The notes: generated by a model not told the origin, from the letters alone. DNA of 64,000 nt from Clostridia bacterium (GCA_900769665.1 CAAGHL010000070.1:43776-107775); one strand, 5' to 3'. Shown: positions 26,280 through 35,307, counted from the first letter of the stretch. Numbers and translations: made by a program.

Positions 26280-26308
26280 ATTTTACAATTTATTTGCCGA
26301 CTTGTCAA
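26280..26308 (-). promoter_or_regulatory. promoter of surface-protein gene
   Basis: Minus strand TTGACA, 17 bp, TAAAAT. Confidence 0.8.
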
Positions 26309-26495
26309 CGGTTTGCCGAAAAATAGTACCGAATATATGCGCAAACCGATGATTTTTAGTGCGAAACAAGCAAAAAAGCTAAGCGTTGCGACGATAATTG
26401 CAAACATAGCGCACTATCACTGCCACGTAGACAATTGCAAATAGCGCCAATCAACAATAAAGCGTCATCCCGAAAAGCAAATACCACCGACAATC

Positions 26496-26532
26496 CTACT
26501 CGTCAACGTTAGGTTGCGTCAACGTTAGGTTG
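26496..26532. repeat. 37-bp repeat family C, copy 2
   Basis: Exact inverted copy of 19521-19557. Relative to the gene it follows (stop codon at 26535) it has the same orientation as copy 1 has to yolD. Confidence 0.85.
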
Positions 26533-26534
26533 CC

Positions 26535-27314
26535 TCAGTCGAGGTTGTCGCCCGTTTGCGGTTGAAAGTACAGCGGTTCGCCGTCGTCCACGTCACTGTC
26601 GGAAAAGTTTTCCACGTGGCTCTTGATGTCAAAGCGTTTCCACGGCTCGCTGTCGGGCGGATAGGCAACAAACACCATGCGTTCCTTGGTGACGGGGTGC
26701 GTAAGCTCCAGCTTGTACGCCCACAATGCAAGGTTTTGTCCGCGCACGATGTTGCCGCCGTAGCGTGCGTCGCCGTACACGGGGCAGTTGATTGCGCTCA
26801 TTTGCACGCGAATCTGGTGGCTACGTCCCGTGCCGAGTTGCACCTTGACAAGGCTCAAACGCTCGTCGGAGTCCAACACTTCGTAGCTTAACTCGGCTCG
26901 CTTTGCGTCGTGGTCGCCAAAGGTTGCCACGTACACCGTGTTGGTGAGGCTGTTCTTTTTGAGGTAATTGACAAGGGTGTCCTTGCGTTGCTTTGGCGTG
27001 CCGACAACCGTCGTGAGGTAGGTTTTGGTCATTTCTCCGTCGACGATTTGCTTGCTAAGCCGCTCCGCCGCCTTGCTGTTTTTGGCAAACACCATCACGC
27101 CGCCCGTGGGACGATCCAATCTGTGCACAAGCCCGAGGTACACGTTGCCGGGTTTGTCGTACTTGTTTTTGATGTAGTCTTTCAGTAGCGTCAGCAAGTC
27201 AAGGTCGCCGCTGGCGTCGGCTTGACTGGGGATATTTTGCGGTTTGACGACCACAAGTATGCTGTTGTCTTCGTGAAGAACGGCAACGTCGTCCATTGTA
27301 AAGTTTCTGCTCAT
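26535..27314 (-). CDS. RluA-family pseudouridine synthase
   Basis: RNA pseudouridine synthase (259 aa) of the RluA family, which isomerises uridines in rRNA or tRNA. The catalytic motif HRLDRPTGG has the active-site Asp near residue 67; LGTGRSHQIRVQM and YGDARYGG are the other family motifs. There is no S4 RNA-binding domain, as in the short members. Start at ATG 27314 with GGAG eight bases upstream. Which RNA is modified cannot be deduced. Confidence 0.93.
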   Translation of the reverse strand: MSRNFTMDDVAVLHEDNSILVVVKPQNIPSQADASGDLDLLTLLKDYIKNKYDKPGNVYLGLVHRLDRPTGGVMVFAKNSKAAERLSKQIVDGEMTKTYLTTVVGTPKQRKDTLVNYLKKNSLTNTVYVATFGDHDAKRAELSYEVLDSDERLSLVKVQLGTGRSHQIRVQMSAINCPVYGDARYGGNIVRGQNLALWAYKLELTHPVTKERMVFVAYPPDSEPWKRFDIKSHVENFSDSDVDDGEPLYFQPQTGDNLD

Positions 27315-27371
27315 TGTATCTCCGTATGTGCGCTCGGAAAGTTGCCGTCGTCGCACAAATTATCTATCGTA

Positions 27372-28232
27372 TTAAAATGTCACTATGCCGCTTGCGCCGC
27401 AAGGCAACACTATGCCTTCGTCGGTGGGTAGGCACACTTCGTAGCTGTCCACCTTGCCGCGAGAAGCGTTGGGTACGCACCGCGTAAGTATGTTAGACAG
27501 CACAGTCGGTTGTAACCCCGTCGTGTAACTGTTGATAAGCACAAACAACGGATTGTCCGACAGCACGCCTGCGCAAAGCTCCACGAAGTCGCAAATATCG
27601 TCCTCGATTTTCCAAATTTCGCCGTTGCTTCCGCGCCCGTAGCTGGGCGGATCCATGATGATTGCGTCGTAGCGACGTCCGCGGTTGATTTCCCTTTTGA
27701 CAAACTTGCGGCAGTCGTCCACGATGTATCGCACGGGTTTGTCGGAAAGCCCTGACAACGCAACGTTTTCTCGACAGCGGTCCACCATGTTTTTGGCGGC
27801 GTCCACGTGACAAACGCTTGCGCCTGCGGACAAACACGCAACGGTTGCGCCGCCCGTGTAGGCAAACAGGTTGAGGACGTTTATCGGGCGGTTGGCTCCA
27901 TGTATGAGGTCGATCATTGTCGCCCAGTTGGCGGCTTGCTCGGGGAAAAGTCCCGTATGCTTGAATCCCATCGGCTTGACGGCAAACGTTAGGTTGCGCC
28001 AACTTACGTGCCACTCGTCGGGGATGGGTTTGTTGTACTCCCAATGTCCGCCGCCGCTACTGCTGCGTATGTACTTGGCGTCGGGGCGCACAATCTTGTC
28101 GAGCGGCTTCGCGGCATGCCAAATGACCTGCGGATCGGGACGAAGCAACACGACGTTGCCCCACCGCTCCAACTTTTCGCCGTCGCCCGTGGCAATTATT
28201 TGGTAATCTTTCCATTCGGTATTGATGTTCAT
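27372..28232 (-). CDS. class I SAM-dependent methyltransferase (RlmI/RlmK-like)
   Basis: Probable rRNA methyltransferase (286 aa). The SAM-binding motif VLNLFAYTGGATVACLSAGA lies near residue 118, the acidic residue in HVDAAKNMV follows, and the catalytic-type motif DPPSYGRGS is near residue 192, as in the COG1092 group (RlmI/RlmL C-terminal). The PUA domain found in RlmI is absent; the first 80 residues form a short N-terminal extension with RPDPQVIWHAAKP. The ATG at 28232 lacks a ribosome binding site and is eight bases from a -10 box. Confidence 0.85.
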   Translation of the reverse strand: MNINTEWKDYQIIATGDGEKLERWGNVVLLRPDPQVIWHAAKPLDKIVRPDAKYIRSSSGGGHWEYNKPIPDEWHVSWRNLTFAVKPMGFKHTGLFPEQAANWATMIDLIHGANRPINVLNLFAYTGGATVACLSAGASVCHVDAAKNMVDRCRENVALSGLSDKPVRYIVDDCRKFVKREINRGRRYDAIIMDPPSYGRGSNGEIWKIEDDICDFVELCAGVLSDNPLFVLINSYTTGLQPTVLSNILTRCVPNASRGKVDSYEVCLPTDEGIVLPCGASGIVTF

Positions 28233-28240
28233 ATTAAATA

Positions 28241-28269
28241 AGTATAAACTATTTTACGATTTTTCTCAA
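28241..28269 (-). promoter_or_regulatory. promoter giving an almost leaderless mRNA
   Basis: Minus strand TTGAGA, 17 bp, TATACT, eight bases, ATG of the methyltransferase. Confidence 0.7.
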
Positions 28270-28320
28270 CTGTTTTGTAGACGATAACAAAATTTGATTT
28301 ACGTTGTACACAAAAGAAAG

Positions 28321-28384
28321 ATTAACGCCTAAGTATCCGCCGTCACACTCGCAATAATGATTAGTGATAGCCAAATTAACCCTA
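28321..28384. repeat. interspersed repeat family A, copy 2
   Basis: Matches 7802-7865 at about nine of ten positions; not next to a stop codon here. Confidence 0.75.
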
Positions 28385-28839
28385 CAAAATAGCACCGATT
28401 TATTCAGCATTTGTCAATACCTAATTCGCTTTTAATCAAATTTTTTTACCAAACGCCTCAACCGCAAAAACATGCTCCAAAACCGCCGTCCAAAGCCGTT
28501 TTTGTTACTAATTTTTACATACGTATAGATTTTTACCGACATCAATACCTTCATTGCATAGCATTTTCCGCAATCCCGAGTACCAACAAGATTACTTCCA
28601 AGCACATTACAACAAGCGAAACGGCAAACCCGATCTTAGCCATCATCGCGCCCTATCCGCCAGTCTTTTGTGCCCTACTAAGACCGCAAAGAGAAAACAC
28701 AAAACCCAATATGCCACCTAAAAAAGAAAAAAATCAACCCTAATATAGCATACACGTTTGTCGCCGGAGAGTTCACATCGCAACCACAAGAGTAGCACTT
28801 TGTCGCACTACGCTATTACCATCGCTACAAAGACAATGC

Positions 28840-28886
28840 AAAAAAATGACCGCCATTGGGAGTTTTTGCACTCTCTACGGCGGTCA
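28840..28886 (-). terminator. terminator of ileS
   Basis: Minus strand TGACCGCC...GGCGGTCA with an inner AGAGAGT/ACTCCCA-like stem, followed by ATTTTTTT. Confidence 0.85.
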
Positions 28887-28947
28887 GAATTTGTTTCTAC
28901 TATAGATTTTTGTCCTGCGGGACAGTTTTCTATACTAAGCTTGGCGG

Positions 28948-31900
28948 TTACGCCTTGGTCAGGTACAGCGTTACTTTACTACCGTTGACGTCGATGTCCT
29001 TTTCGTACGTGCCGCTAGTTGCAGGATGTACGCTGTCGGCAAGAGTGCCGTTGGCAATGTCGTCGGCATACTTGACAAAGATGTCGGCAAGCTCGCCGTC
29101 CGCCTTGTAGCCGATGTCGATGTGGTCGGTAACGACAAAGTCCGACTCCTTACGCATGGACTGAATCTTGCTGATGATTTCGCGCACGTGTCCTTCCTCG
29201 ACAAGTTTGTCGGTCAATGTCACGTCCAGCGCAACGGTATCGCCGTGGTCGGACACTACCGAGTAGCCTTCCTTGTTGGCGGAGCTAATCAGCAAATCGC
29301 TTTCGGCAAGTTCCACGTCTTGTCCGTCGACATCCATGTGGAACAGCGCGCCGCTCTTGACGGTATCCACCACTTCGCGTGCTTTTTCCTTCAAATTGGC
29401 AAGTTTTTCGCGGATTTTGCCCAAAATTTTGCCGTATTTGGGACCTAACGTGCGCATTTGCGGCTTGATTTGGTAGTCGGCAAAGCCTTCCGCGGAGTTT
29501 ACGGGCAACACTTCCTTGACGTTCAGCTCGTTACGCACGATGTCCTTCATTTCGTCGTTGAAGGTCATGTCGGTAGCGATGTACATGCGAGCCAACGGTT
29601 GACGATTTTTGACGTTTGCGGCATTGCGCGCGCTACGACCGAGTACGACGATATCCAACACCTTTTCCATCATGGCGTTAAGTTTGGCGTCAATCATGCT
29701 TTCGTCGGCCTTGGGGAAGTCGCACAAATGCACGCTACGCGGCGCGTCCTCGAAGAAGTTTGCCGTGATGTTTTGGTAAATACTTTCGGTAATAAACGGT
29801 ACAAAGGGTGCGGCAACCTTGACAAGCGTATCCAACGCCGTGTACAAAGTCATAAACGCCGCTTGTTTGTCGTCCGTCCAATCGTGTCCCCAGTAGCGTT
29901 CGCGACAACGGCGTACGTACCAGTTGCTAAGCATATCGGTAAAACGCTCTATTGCGCGTGCGCTGTCCGTGATTTCGTAGTTGGTCAGTCCCTTGTCCAC
30001 CGTCTTGACAAGTTGGTTGACTTCGCTCAAAAGCCATTTGTCCATAAGGGACAATTTGCAATTGCGTAGCTTGTACTTGCTCGGATCGAAATTGTCGATG
30101 TCAGCATACAACACGTAAAATGCGTACGTATTCCACAGCGTGCCGAGGAAGCGACGTTGTGTTTCCGACACGGCTTCGTCGTAGTAGCGCGACGGCAACC
30201 ACGGAGCCGAGCTTGTGTAGAAATACCAACGTACGGCGTCTGCGCCTTGTTTGTTGAAGCTGTCCCACGGATCGACAACGTTGCCTTTGTGTTTGCTCAT
30301 TTTAATGCCGTGTTCGTCACCGACAAGCCCCAGCACAAGGCAGTTTTTGAAGGGTGCCTTGCCAAACAACAACGTCGACACCGCCATTAGCGTGTAGAAC
30401 CAGCCGCGCGTTTGGTCCTGTGCCTCGCTGATGAAGTCGGCAGGGAAGTTGCGCTCGAACAGCTCCTTGTTTTCAAACGGGTAATGGAATTGCGCATAGG
30501 GCATACTGCCGCTGTCAAACCAGCAGTCGATTACTTCCGGCGTGCGCACATACTCGCCGCCGCAATCGCACTTCCACTTGCAATCGTCGATAAACGGACG
30601 GTGCAATTCGATATCCTCACTGCAACCGCACTTTTCGGCAAGCTCCTTGCGGCTACCGATCACATGCACTTTGCCGCACTTGTTGCAAATCCACACGGGC
30701 AACGGCGTACCCCAATATCTGTCGCGAGAAATACCCCAATCGATGACGTTTTCGAGGAAGTTGCCCATGCGTCCCGTGCCGATTGTCGGCGGAATCCAAT
30801 TGATAGTGCTGTTGACTTCCAACAATTTGTCCTTGACAGCCGTCATCTTGATAAACCACGACTTGCGTGCGTAGTAAATAAGCGGAGTATCGCAACGCCA
30901 ACAATGCGGATAACTGTGTTCGTAAACAGGCGCGCTAAGCAGCAGGCCGCGTTGTTTGAGATCGGCAATGATTGTCTTGTCCGCCGTCTTGCAAAATACT
31001 CCGGTCAGTTCGCCGCAACCGTCCACAAACTTGCCGTCCTCGCCCACCAATTGGACAAGCGGCAAACCGTACTTGCGCCCCACATTGGCGTCGTCCTCAC
31101 CGAAGGCAGGCGCAATATGCACGATACCCGTGCCGTCCGTCAACGTAACGTAGTTGTCGTTGGTGACGTAATAGCAGTCGGAATCCACTTTGGCGTAGGT
31201 GTACAACGGTTTGTAGTGCGTACCCTCGAAGTCGCTACCTTTGTGGTGCGCAACCATGGTGTAGGTGCCTTCCTCGAAGTGTTTGTTTACAAGCTCGGCG
31301 GCAAGAATGTACTTTGTGCCGTCGACGTCGATTGTGACGTAATCGAAGGAAGCGTTCATACACAACGCAACGTTGCTGGGCAATGTCCATGGTGTGGTAG
31401 TCCAAGCCAAAAAGTAGGTACCGGGGTGGTCGACAAGTTCAAACTTGGCAACCGCACTGCGTTCCTTGACGTCCTTGTAGCCTTGCGCCACTTCGTGACT
31501 GGAAAGCGCCGTACCGCAACGAGGACAGTACGGTACAATCTTGAAGCCCTTGTACAACAAGCCCTTTTCGTATATGGTTTTGAGTGCCCACCACTCCGAC
31601 TCGATGTAATTGTTGTCGTAGGTTACGTAGGGGTGTTTCATGTCAACCCAGTAGCCAACGCGCTCGGACAAGCGTTCCCACTCGCCTTCGTACTTCCACA
31701 CCGACTCCTTGCACTTCTCCACAAACGGCTCGATACCGTACGCTTCGATTTGCTTTTTGCCGTCGATGCCGAGTAACTTTTCCACTTCCAACTCGACGGG
31801 AAGACCGTGCGTGTCCCAACCGGCTTTGCGCAAAACGTTTTTGCCCTTCATTACTTGGAAACGGGGGATCAAATCCTTTATGCTGCGCGTAAGCACGTGA

Positions 31901-32070
31901 CCGATGTGCGGCTTGCCGTTGGCTGTCGGCGGACCATCGTAAAACGTAAATGTACCGCTACCTTTGGCGGTTGTTTGTTCGAAGATTTTGTTTTCCTTCC
32001 AAAAGTTTAACACGTCAAGCTCGCGCCCGACGAAATTCATGGAAGTGTCTACTTTCTTGTACTTACTCAT
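28948..32070 (-). CDS. ileS: isoleucyl-tRNA synthetase, type 2 (eukaryote-like)
   Basis: Charges tRNA-Ile (1040 aa). HIGH motif as KPHIGHVL near residue 54; KMSKH in GIKMSKHKGNVVDPW near residue 596; editing domain with WTTTPWTLPSN. The long body, the DTHGLPVELEVEK region and KMSKH rather than KMSKS group it with the longer, eukaryote-like IleS2 class, which is known to be less sensitive to mupirocin. AAGGAG lies seven bases before the ATG. Expression is governed by an isoleucine T-box at 32497-32779. Confidence 0.96.
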   Translation of the reverse strand: MSKYKKVDTSMNFVGRELDVLNFWKENKIFEQTTAKGSGTFTFYDGPPTANGKPHIGHVLTRSIKDLIPRFQVMKGKNVLRKAGWDTHGLPVELEVEKLLGIDGKKQIEAYGIEPFVEKCKESVWKYEGEWERLSERVGYWVDMKHPYVTYDNNYIESEWWALKTIYEKGLLYKGFKIVPYCPRCGTALSSHEVAQGYKDVKERSAVAKFELVDHPGTYFLAWTTTPWTLPSNVALCMNASFDYVTIDVDGTKYILAAELVNKHFEEGTYTMVAHHKGSDFEGTHYKPLYTYAKVDSDCYYVTNDNYVTLTDGTGIVHIAPAFGEDDANVGRKYGLPLVQLVGEDGKFVDGCGELTGVFCKTADKTIIADLKQRGLLLSAPVYEHSYPHCWRCDTPLIYYARKSWFIKMTAVKDKLLEVNSTINWIPPTIGTGRMGNFLENVIDWGISRDRYWGTPLPVWICNKCGKVHVIGSRKELAEKCGCSEDIELHRPFIDDCKWKCDCGGEYVRTPEVIDCWFDSGSMPYAQFHYPFENKELFERNFPADFISEAQDQTRGWFYTLMAVSTLLFGKAPFKNCLVLGLVGDEHGIKMSKHKGNVVDPWDSFNKQGADAVRWYFYTSSAPWLPSRYYDEAVSETQRRFLGTLWNTYAFYVLYADIDNFDPSKYKLRNCKLSLMDKWLLSEVNQLVKTVDKGLTNYEITDSARAIERFTDMLSNWYVRRCRERYWGHDWTDDKQAAFMTLYTALDTLVKVAAPFVPFITESIYQNITANFFEDAPRSVHLCDFPKADESMIDAKLNAMMEKVLDIVVLGRSARNAANVKNRQPLARMYIATDMTFNDEMKDIVRNELNVKEVLPVNSAEGFADYQIKPQMRTLGPKYGKILGKIREKLANLKEKAREVVDTVKSGALFHMDVDGQDVELAESDLLISSANKEGYSVVSDHGDTVALDVTLTDKLVEEGHVREIISKIQSMRKESDFVVTDHIDIGYKADGELADIFVKYADDIANGTLADSVHPATSGTYEKDIDVNGSKVTLYLTKA

Positions 32071-32113
32071 ATCTTCTCCTTGTAAAAGTTAGTGATTTTT
32101 TGTGTGTTTTATT

Positions 32114-32210
32114 TTTATTTTTGCGGGAAAACCCCTTTTTGTAAAAAGCGGGTTTTCCCGCACCCTTTCCCCAAAAACTTTGGGTAAATGGGAGAGGTTG
32201 GAGATGGGTG
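32114..32210. repeat. hairpin repeat family B, copy 1
   Basis: Starts with a 12-bp stem GCGGGAAAACCC...GGGTTTTCCCGC, then CACCCTTTCC, AAAACTTTGGGTA and GGGAGAGG. Lies about 45 bp upstream of the ileS start. A second copy is at 60382-60455, upstream of rhaA. Confidence 0.75.
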
Positions 32211-32297
32211 CGAAGGGCGACAACCGGGCGGTGCGCCGCACCATAAACGAGCTTCTTTTTGCAATTTTGCACTGCGCGTCCTTAATCTTACGGCAAG

Positions 32298-32378
32298 GCA
32301 ACGGCGGAGAGTGCGGTAGCCACTTAAAGAAACTGTGCGCTACGTATCCTTAGACATACCCGAGAGCAACGGCGGAGA
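32298..32378. repeat. 13-bp direct repeats in ileS leader
   Basis: GCAACGGCGGAGA at 32298-32310 and 32366-32378, 68 bp apart. Confidence 0.55.
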
Positions 32379-32496
32379 TTGGTGCAGATTGTGGCAACAG
32401 TTGCTCGACACACACGCCCAATGTACTAAGTCGTACATGACGGGTGGGTTGGGCAAGCGTAGCCGCAAGATGTGCCGATATACGCCGTTGTCCCAT

Positions 32497-32779
32497 AAAA
32501 AATGCCCCTTGGTTCACACCAAAGGGCGACAATCACTTGCCACGATACCACCTTTATTTACGGACACATTTCCTACTATCCGCCTCATTAAACGCACTAA
32601 CGGAGCGCAACACCGTACCGCCTACTTTGTCGAAACACTTTCCGTGCCACTACTTTGTCCCGATTGTCGGATGTTCAACGGTCTACTTGCAAGGTGATGG
32701 CTTACGAGCAAATAGTCGCGCCTTGCACCAAACGGCACGCTCTCTAAGCAATTTGTATCCGCAGTCTTGTCCTTACTCA
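32497..32779 (-). promoter_or_regulatory. T-box riboswitch (isoleucine) of ileS
   Basis: Reading the minus strand: stem I with GCTTAGAGAGCG and the TTTGGTGCAA element; a specifier region GAACATCCGAC with ATC (Ile) at 32672-32670; the T-box AAAGGTGGTATCGTGG (32555-32540); and the terminator GCCCTTTGGT-gtga-ACCAAGGGGC plus six T (32527-32497). Uncharged tRNA-Ile would pair with the T-box bulge and stabilise the antiterminator, allowing ileS transcription. The ATC specifier agrees with the downstream gene. Confidence 0.92.
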
Positions 32780-32785
32780 AACGTA

Positions 32786-32814
32786 TTTGTATATTGTCGA
32801 ATACATTTTACCAA
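32786..32814 (-). promoter_or_regulatory. promoter of T-box/ileS transcript
   Basis: Minus strand TTGGTA, 17 bp, TACAAA; transcription would start near 32779, just before stem I. Confidence 0.6.
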
Positions 32815-32891
32815 ACTTTACGCCGCTTGGCAAGCAATTTTGTAAAACTCCGCCGTTTTTGCCCACATTTTGCCAATTCAGCAACCGCAAC

Positions 32892-32932
32892 AAAAAAACA
32901 CAGCCGATTGGCATTGGCGCAAACGGCTGTGT
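32892..32932 (-). terminator. terminator of uracil permease gene
   Basis: Minus strand ACACAGCCG...CGGCTGTGT then seven T. Confidence 0.85.
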
Positions 32933-33017
32933 GACGTGTTTTGTGTATTTAGTTTATCGGGCGGATTGTTGTTTCCTTTCGGCAAGCTACCGCGCTGTCA
33001 CTGCGCTACTTGTGCGA

Positions 33018-34412
33018 TTACTCAGCTTCCGTTGTGGTCGTTGTTTCTTCGGCTTGCTTTTTGTTGCCGATGTTGCAAAGGATGTTGACCAAGATACCGA
33101 GGATAAGCGAGCAAGCAACCGCCGTGATGGTGATTTTGCCAACATTGATTACAAGTCCGCCTACACCGCTGATAAGGATTACAGACACTACAAACAGGTT
33201 GCGGTTGTCGTTGAGGTCGATGGGTTGAATCATTTTGAGACCGGACACTGCAATAAATCCGTACAATGCCATACAAACGCCGCCCATTACGCAGCTGGGG
33301 ATTGTTGCAAGGAAAGTTACAAACGGTCCGACAAAGCTTGCAACGATACAAAGAATTGCCGTAGTAAAGATTGTAACTACCGAAGCGTTACCCGTGATTG
33401 CTACGCAAGCTACGCTTTCGCCGTATGTAGTGTTGGGGCAACCGCCGAAGAATGCACCTGCAATACTACCTACACCGTCACCGAGAAGGGTGCGTGTAAG
33501 TCCGGGGTTTTCGGTAAGGTCTTGTCCGATAATGCTGGACAGGTTTTTGTGGTCGGCAATATGCTCGGCAAATACTACAAACGCGACGGGCATGTAAGCA
33601 ACGGCAATCGTACCGATGTATTGACCGATGTTCGCGTCGCCGTAGTTGCCGTCAAATGCTTTGAGGAAGGCGAAAGAAGGTACCCATTCCATATGAGCAA
33701 ACTTGCTGAAATCGATTACTTTGAGTGCATCGATGTTTGCCCAATATCCTATGCCGGTAAAGAGTGCCGCAACGGCGTAGCCTGCAACGATACCGATGAT
33801 GAAGGGGATAAGCTTGATGGATTTGTTGCCGTATACAGACGCAACGATGGTTACAAACAACGTCACGATACCGCACAAAAGTGCAATGTAGGGGGAAGTT
33901 GCCATTACGGTAGATGCTTGACCTTCCACAACCTTTTCCACAAATACGTTACCTTTCATAAGGTCGCCAACTGCGTTGCCTGCAAGGGACAAACCGATGA
34001 TTGCGACGGTAGGTCCGATAACAACGGCAGGCATAACCTTGTTGATCCAGCCCGTGCCGGCAAACTTGACGATTACTGCAATTACTACATATACAAGTCC
34101 TGCAAACGCCGCACCGATAAGCAAACCGAGGTAACCGAGGCTTGCCGTAACGCCGCCGCCAAATGCAGCAGCCATACTACTGAGGAAAGCAAAACTGCTA
34201 CCGAGGAAAGCAGGACTCTTGAATTTGGTAAATAGCAAGTACACTAGTGTGCCGACGCCTGCGCCGAACAATGCGGCGGATTGACTCATGCCGTTGCCGA
34301 TAATGGTAGGCACTGCGATTGTTGCCGCAAGGATAGCAAGCAATTGTTGCAAAGCGTACACGATGGTTTTGCCAAACGACGGTTTGTCGTTTACTTTGTA
34401 GGTCAGTTCCAT
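33018..34412 (-). CDS. uraA: uracil permease (NCS2 family)
   Basis: Uracil:proton symporter (464 aa, about 14 membrane spans). Family features: ALQQLLAILAATIAVP near the N-terminus, GSSFAFLSS, FVVFAEHIADHKNL (central Glu of the substrate site) and GGCPNTTYGES. The tail is Thr/Glu-rich. It follows pyrR by 161 bp on the same strand, the usual pyrimidine-salvage pairing. A hairpin (CGTGTGC...GCGCACG, 34480-34510) lies in the gap but has no T-run. GGAG before the ATG. Confidence 0.93.
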   Translation of the reverse strand: MELTYKVNDKPSFGKTIVYALQQLLAILAATIAVPTIIGNGMSQSAALFGAGVGTLVYLLFTKFKSPAFLGSSFAFLSSMAAAFGGGVTASLGYLGLLIGAAFAGLVYVVIAVIVKFAGTGWINKVMPAVVIGPTVAIIGLSLAGNAVGDLMKGNVFVEKVVEGQASTVMATSPYIALLCGIVTLFVTIVASVYGNKSIKLIPFIIGIVAGYAVAALFTGIGYWANIDALKVIDFSKFAHMEWVPSFAFLKAFDGNYGDANIGQYIGTIAVAYMPVAFVVFAEHIADHKNLSSIIGQDLTENPGLTRTLLGDGVGSIAGAFFGGCPNTTYGESVACVAITGNASVVTIFTTAILCIVASFVGPFVTFLATIPSCVMGGVCMALYGFIAVSGLKMIQPIDLNDNRNLFVVSVILISGVGGLVINVGKITITAVACSLILGILVNILCNIGNKKQAEETTTTTEAE

Positions 34413-34573
34413 AATTTTTATATCTCCTGTATAAAATTAATTATTTCACGGCTCTACGTTGCGTGCGCCTTGCCTTGGCAACCATGCACACGTTGCGAAA
34501 AACCGTCAAATTCCACTGAAAATATTTAGTTGTTGTTGCTAAAAAGCTGATACGTATGTGTTTTTTGATGACA

Positions 34574-35116
34574 TCAAGCGTTTAGGTCGTACAGCTTGAC
34601 GTCTTGCGCTCCGTCCGTTTCGGGGAAGCGCACCGCAACCATTTCCGACAGGGTGGTAGGTATGTTTTTGCCTACGTAGTCGGCGCGGATGGGCAACTCC
34701 CTATGTCCGCGGTCCACCAATACGGCAAGTTGCACGTTGCGCGGTCTACCCTTGGCAAGCACCGCTTCCATTGCCGCACGCGCGGTACGTCCCGTAAACA
34801 GCACATCGTCGCACAGCACGATTTTTTTGCCTGCCACGGCAAAATCAATGTTTGTTCCGTTGAGTACCGGCATAGGGGAAATCTCTTCTATGTCGTCGCG
34901 GTACAGCGAAATGTCCACACTTCCGTATGGCACGTCCACGCCCTCGAAGCGTTTGATTTTGTCTGCCAACAACTTTGCCATCGGCGCGCCACGGGTAACG
35001 ATACCGACCAATGCGATGTCGTCCACGCCCTTGTTACGCTCGATGATTTCGTGTGCGATACGTGCGATTGCACGGTCCACCGCCACTTCGTCCATGAGTA
35101 CGGTTTTTTGCTTCAT
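34574..35116 (-). CDS. pyrR: PyrR bifunctional regulator / uracil phosphoribosyltransferase
   Basis: PyrR (180 aa) binds pyr mRNA leaders in the presence of UMP and also has weak uracil phosphoribosyltransferase activity. The PRPP-binding loop VLCDDVLFTGRTARAA is near residue 100; VGIVTRGAPMA and LVDRGHRELPIRADYVGKNIPT are diagnostic of the family. AAGGAG precedes the ATG. It is first in a pyrR-uraA unit behind an attenuator, so it likely autoregulates. Confidence 0.96.
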   Translation of the reverse strand: MKQKTVLMDEVAVDRAIARIAHEIIERNKGVDDIALVGIVTRGAPMAKLLADKIKRFEGVDVPYGSVDISLYRDDIEEISPMPVLNGTNIDFAVAGKKIVLCDDVLFTGRTARAAMEAVLAKGRPRNVQLAVLVDRGHRELPIRADYVGKNIPTTLSEMVAVRFPETDGAQDVKLYDLNA

Positions 35117-35192
35117 ACAAACTCTCCTTGTTTGACAAAAGTTTTTCCGACTCCCTCCATAACAACCCCAAGCGCAATGTTACCCAAGGCAC

Positions 35193-35307
35193 AAAAAAAG
35201 TGTCTTGCCGCTCGACAAGACACAAATTTGCTAAATAACGCCGCAGTAAAATTGCAAACTACGCAAAATGCGGACATAAATATTCGGTAAACAGTCGTCT
35301 TGCGAGC
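35193..35307 (-). promoter_or_regulatory. transcription attenuator of pyrR-uraA
   Basis: Minus strand: terminator GTGTCTTG-tcgagcgg-CAAGACAC plus seven T (35223-35193), ending about 75 nt before pyrR. Upstream, GCTCGCAAGAC (35307-35297) is complementary to GTCTTGTCGAGC of the terminator 5' arm with one bulged base, so it can form a competing antiterminator. The standard PyrR-binding consensus is not obvious, but gene context makes PyrR the likely effector. Confidence 0.8.

Larger units (their letters stand above)
26201..26534. other. gene-free stretch upstream of surface-protein gene
   Basis: Holds the promoter at 26280-26308, a 73-nt leader with short hairpins (e.g. GGACAA-tttg-TTGTCC near 26215) and, at its far end, repeat family C at 26496-26532. 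Confidence 0.55.
28233..28947. other. gene-free stretch between methyltransferase and ileS
   Basis: About 700 bp: promoter at 28241-28269, repeat A copy 2 at 28321-28384, a TACGTA/T-tract repeat near 28515, then AC-rich sequence with no convincing gene, and the ileS terminator at 28840-28886. Confidence 0.55.
32071..32496. other. long spacer between T-box terminator and ileS start
   Basis: About 425 bp of leader that a normal T-box operon would not have. It contains repeat B copy 1 (32114-32210) and two 13-bp direct repeats GCAACGGCGGAGA (32298-32310 and 32366-32378). No gene recognised. Confidence 0.55.

Noticed and set aside
28411..28743. 110-aa plus-strand frame in the ileS downstream region
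   Set aside because: Low-complexity composition, no ribosome binding site, overlaps a repeat copy.
32335..32697. Plus-strand frame opposite the T-box
   Set aside because: Explained by the structured leader on the other strand; sequence is not protein-like.
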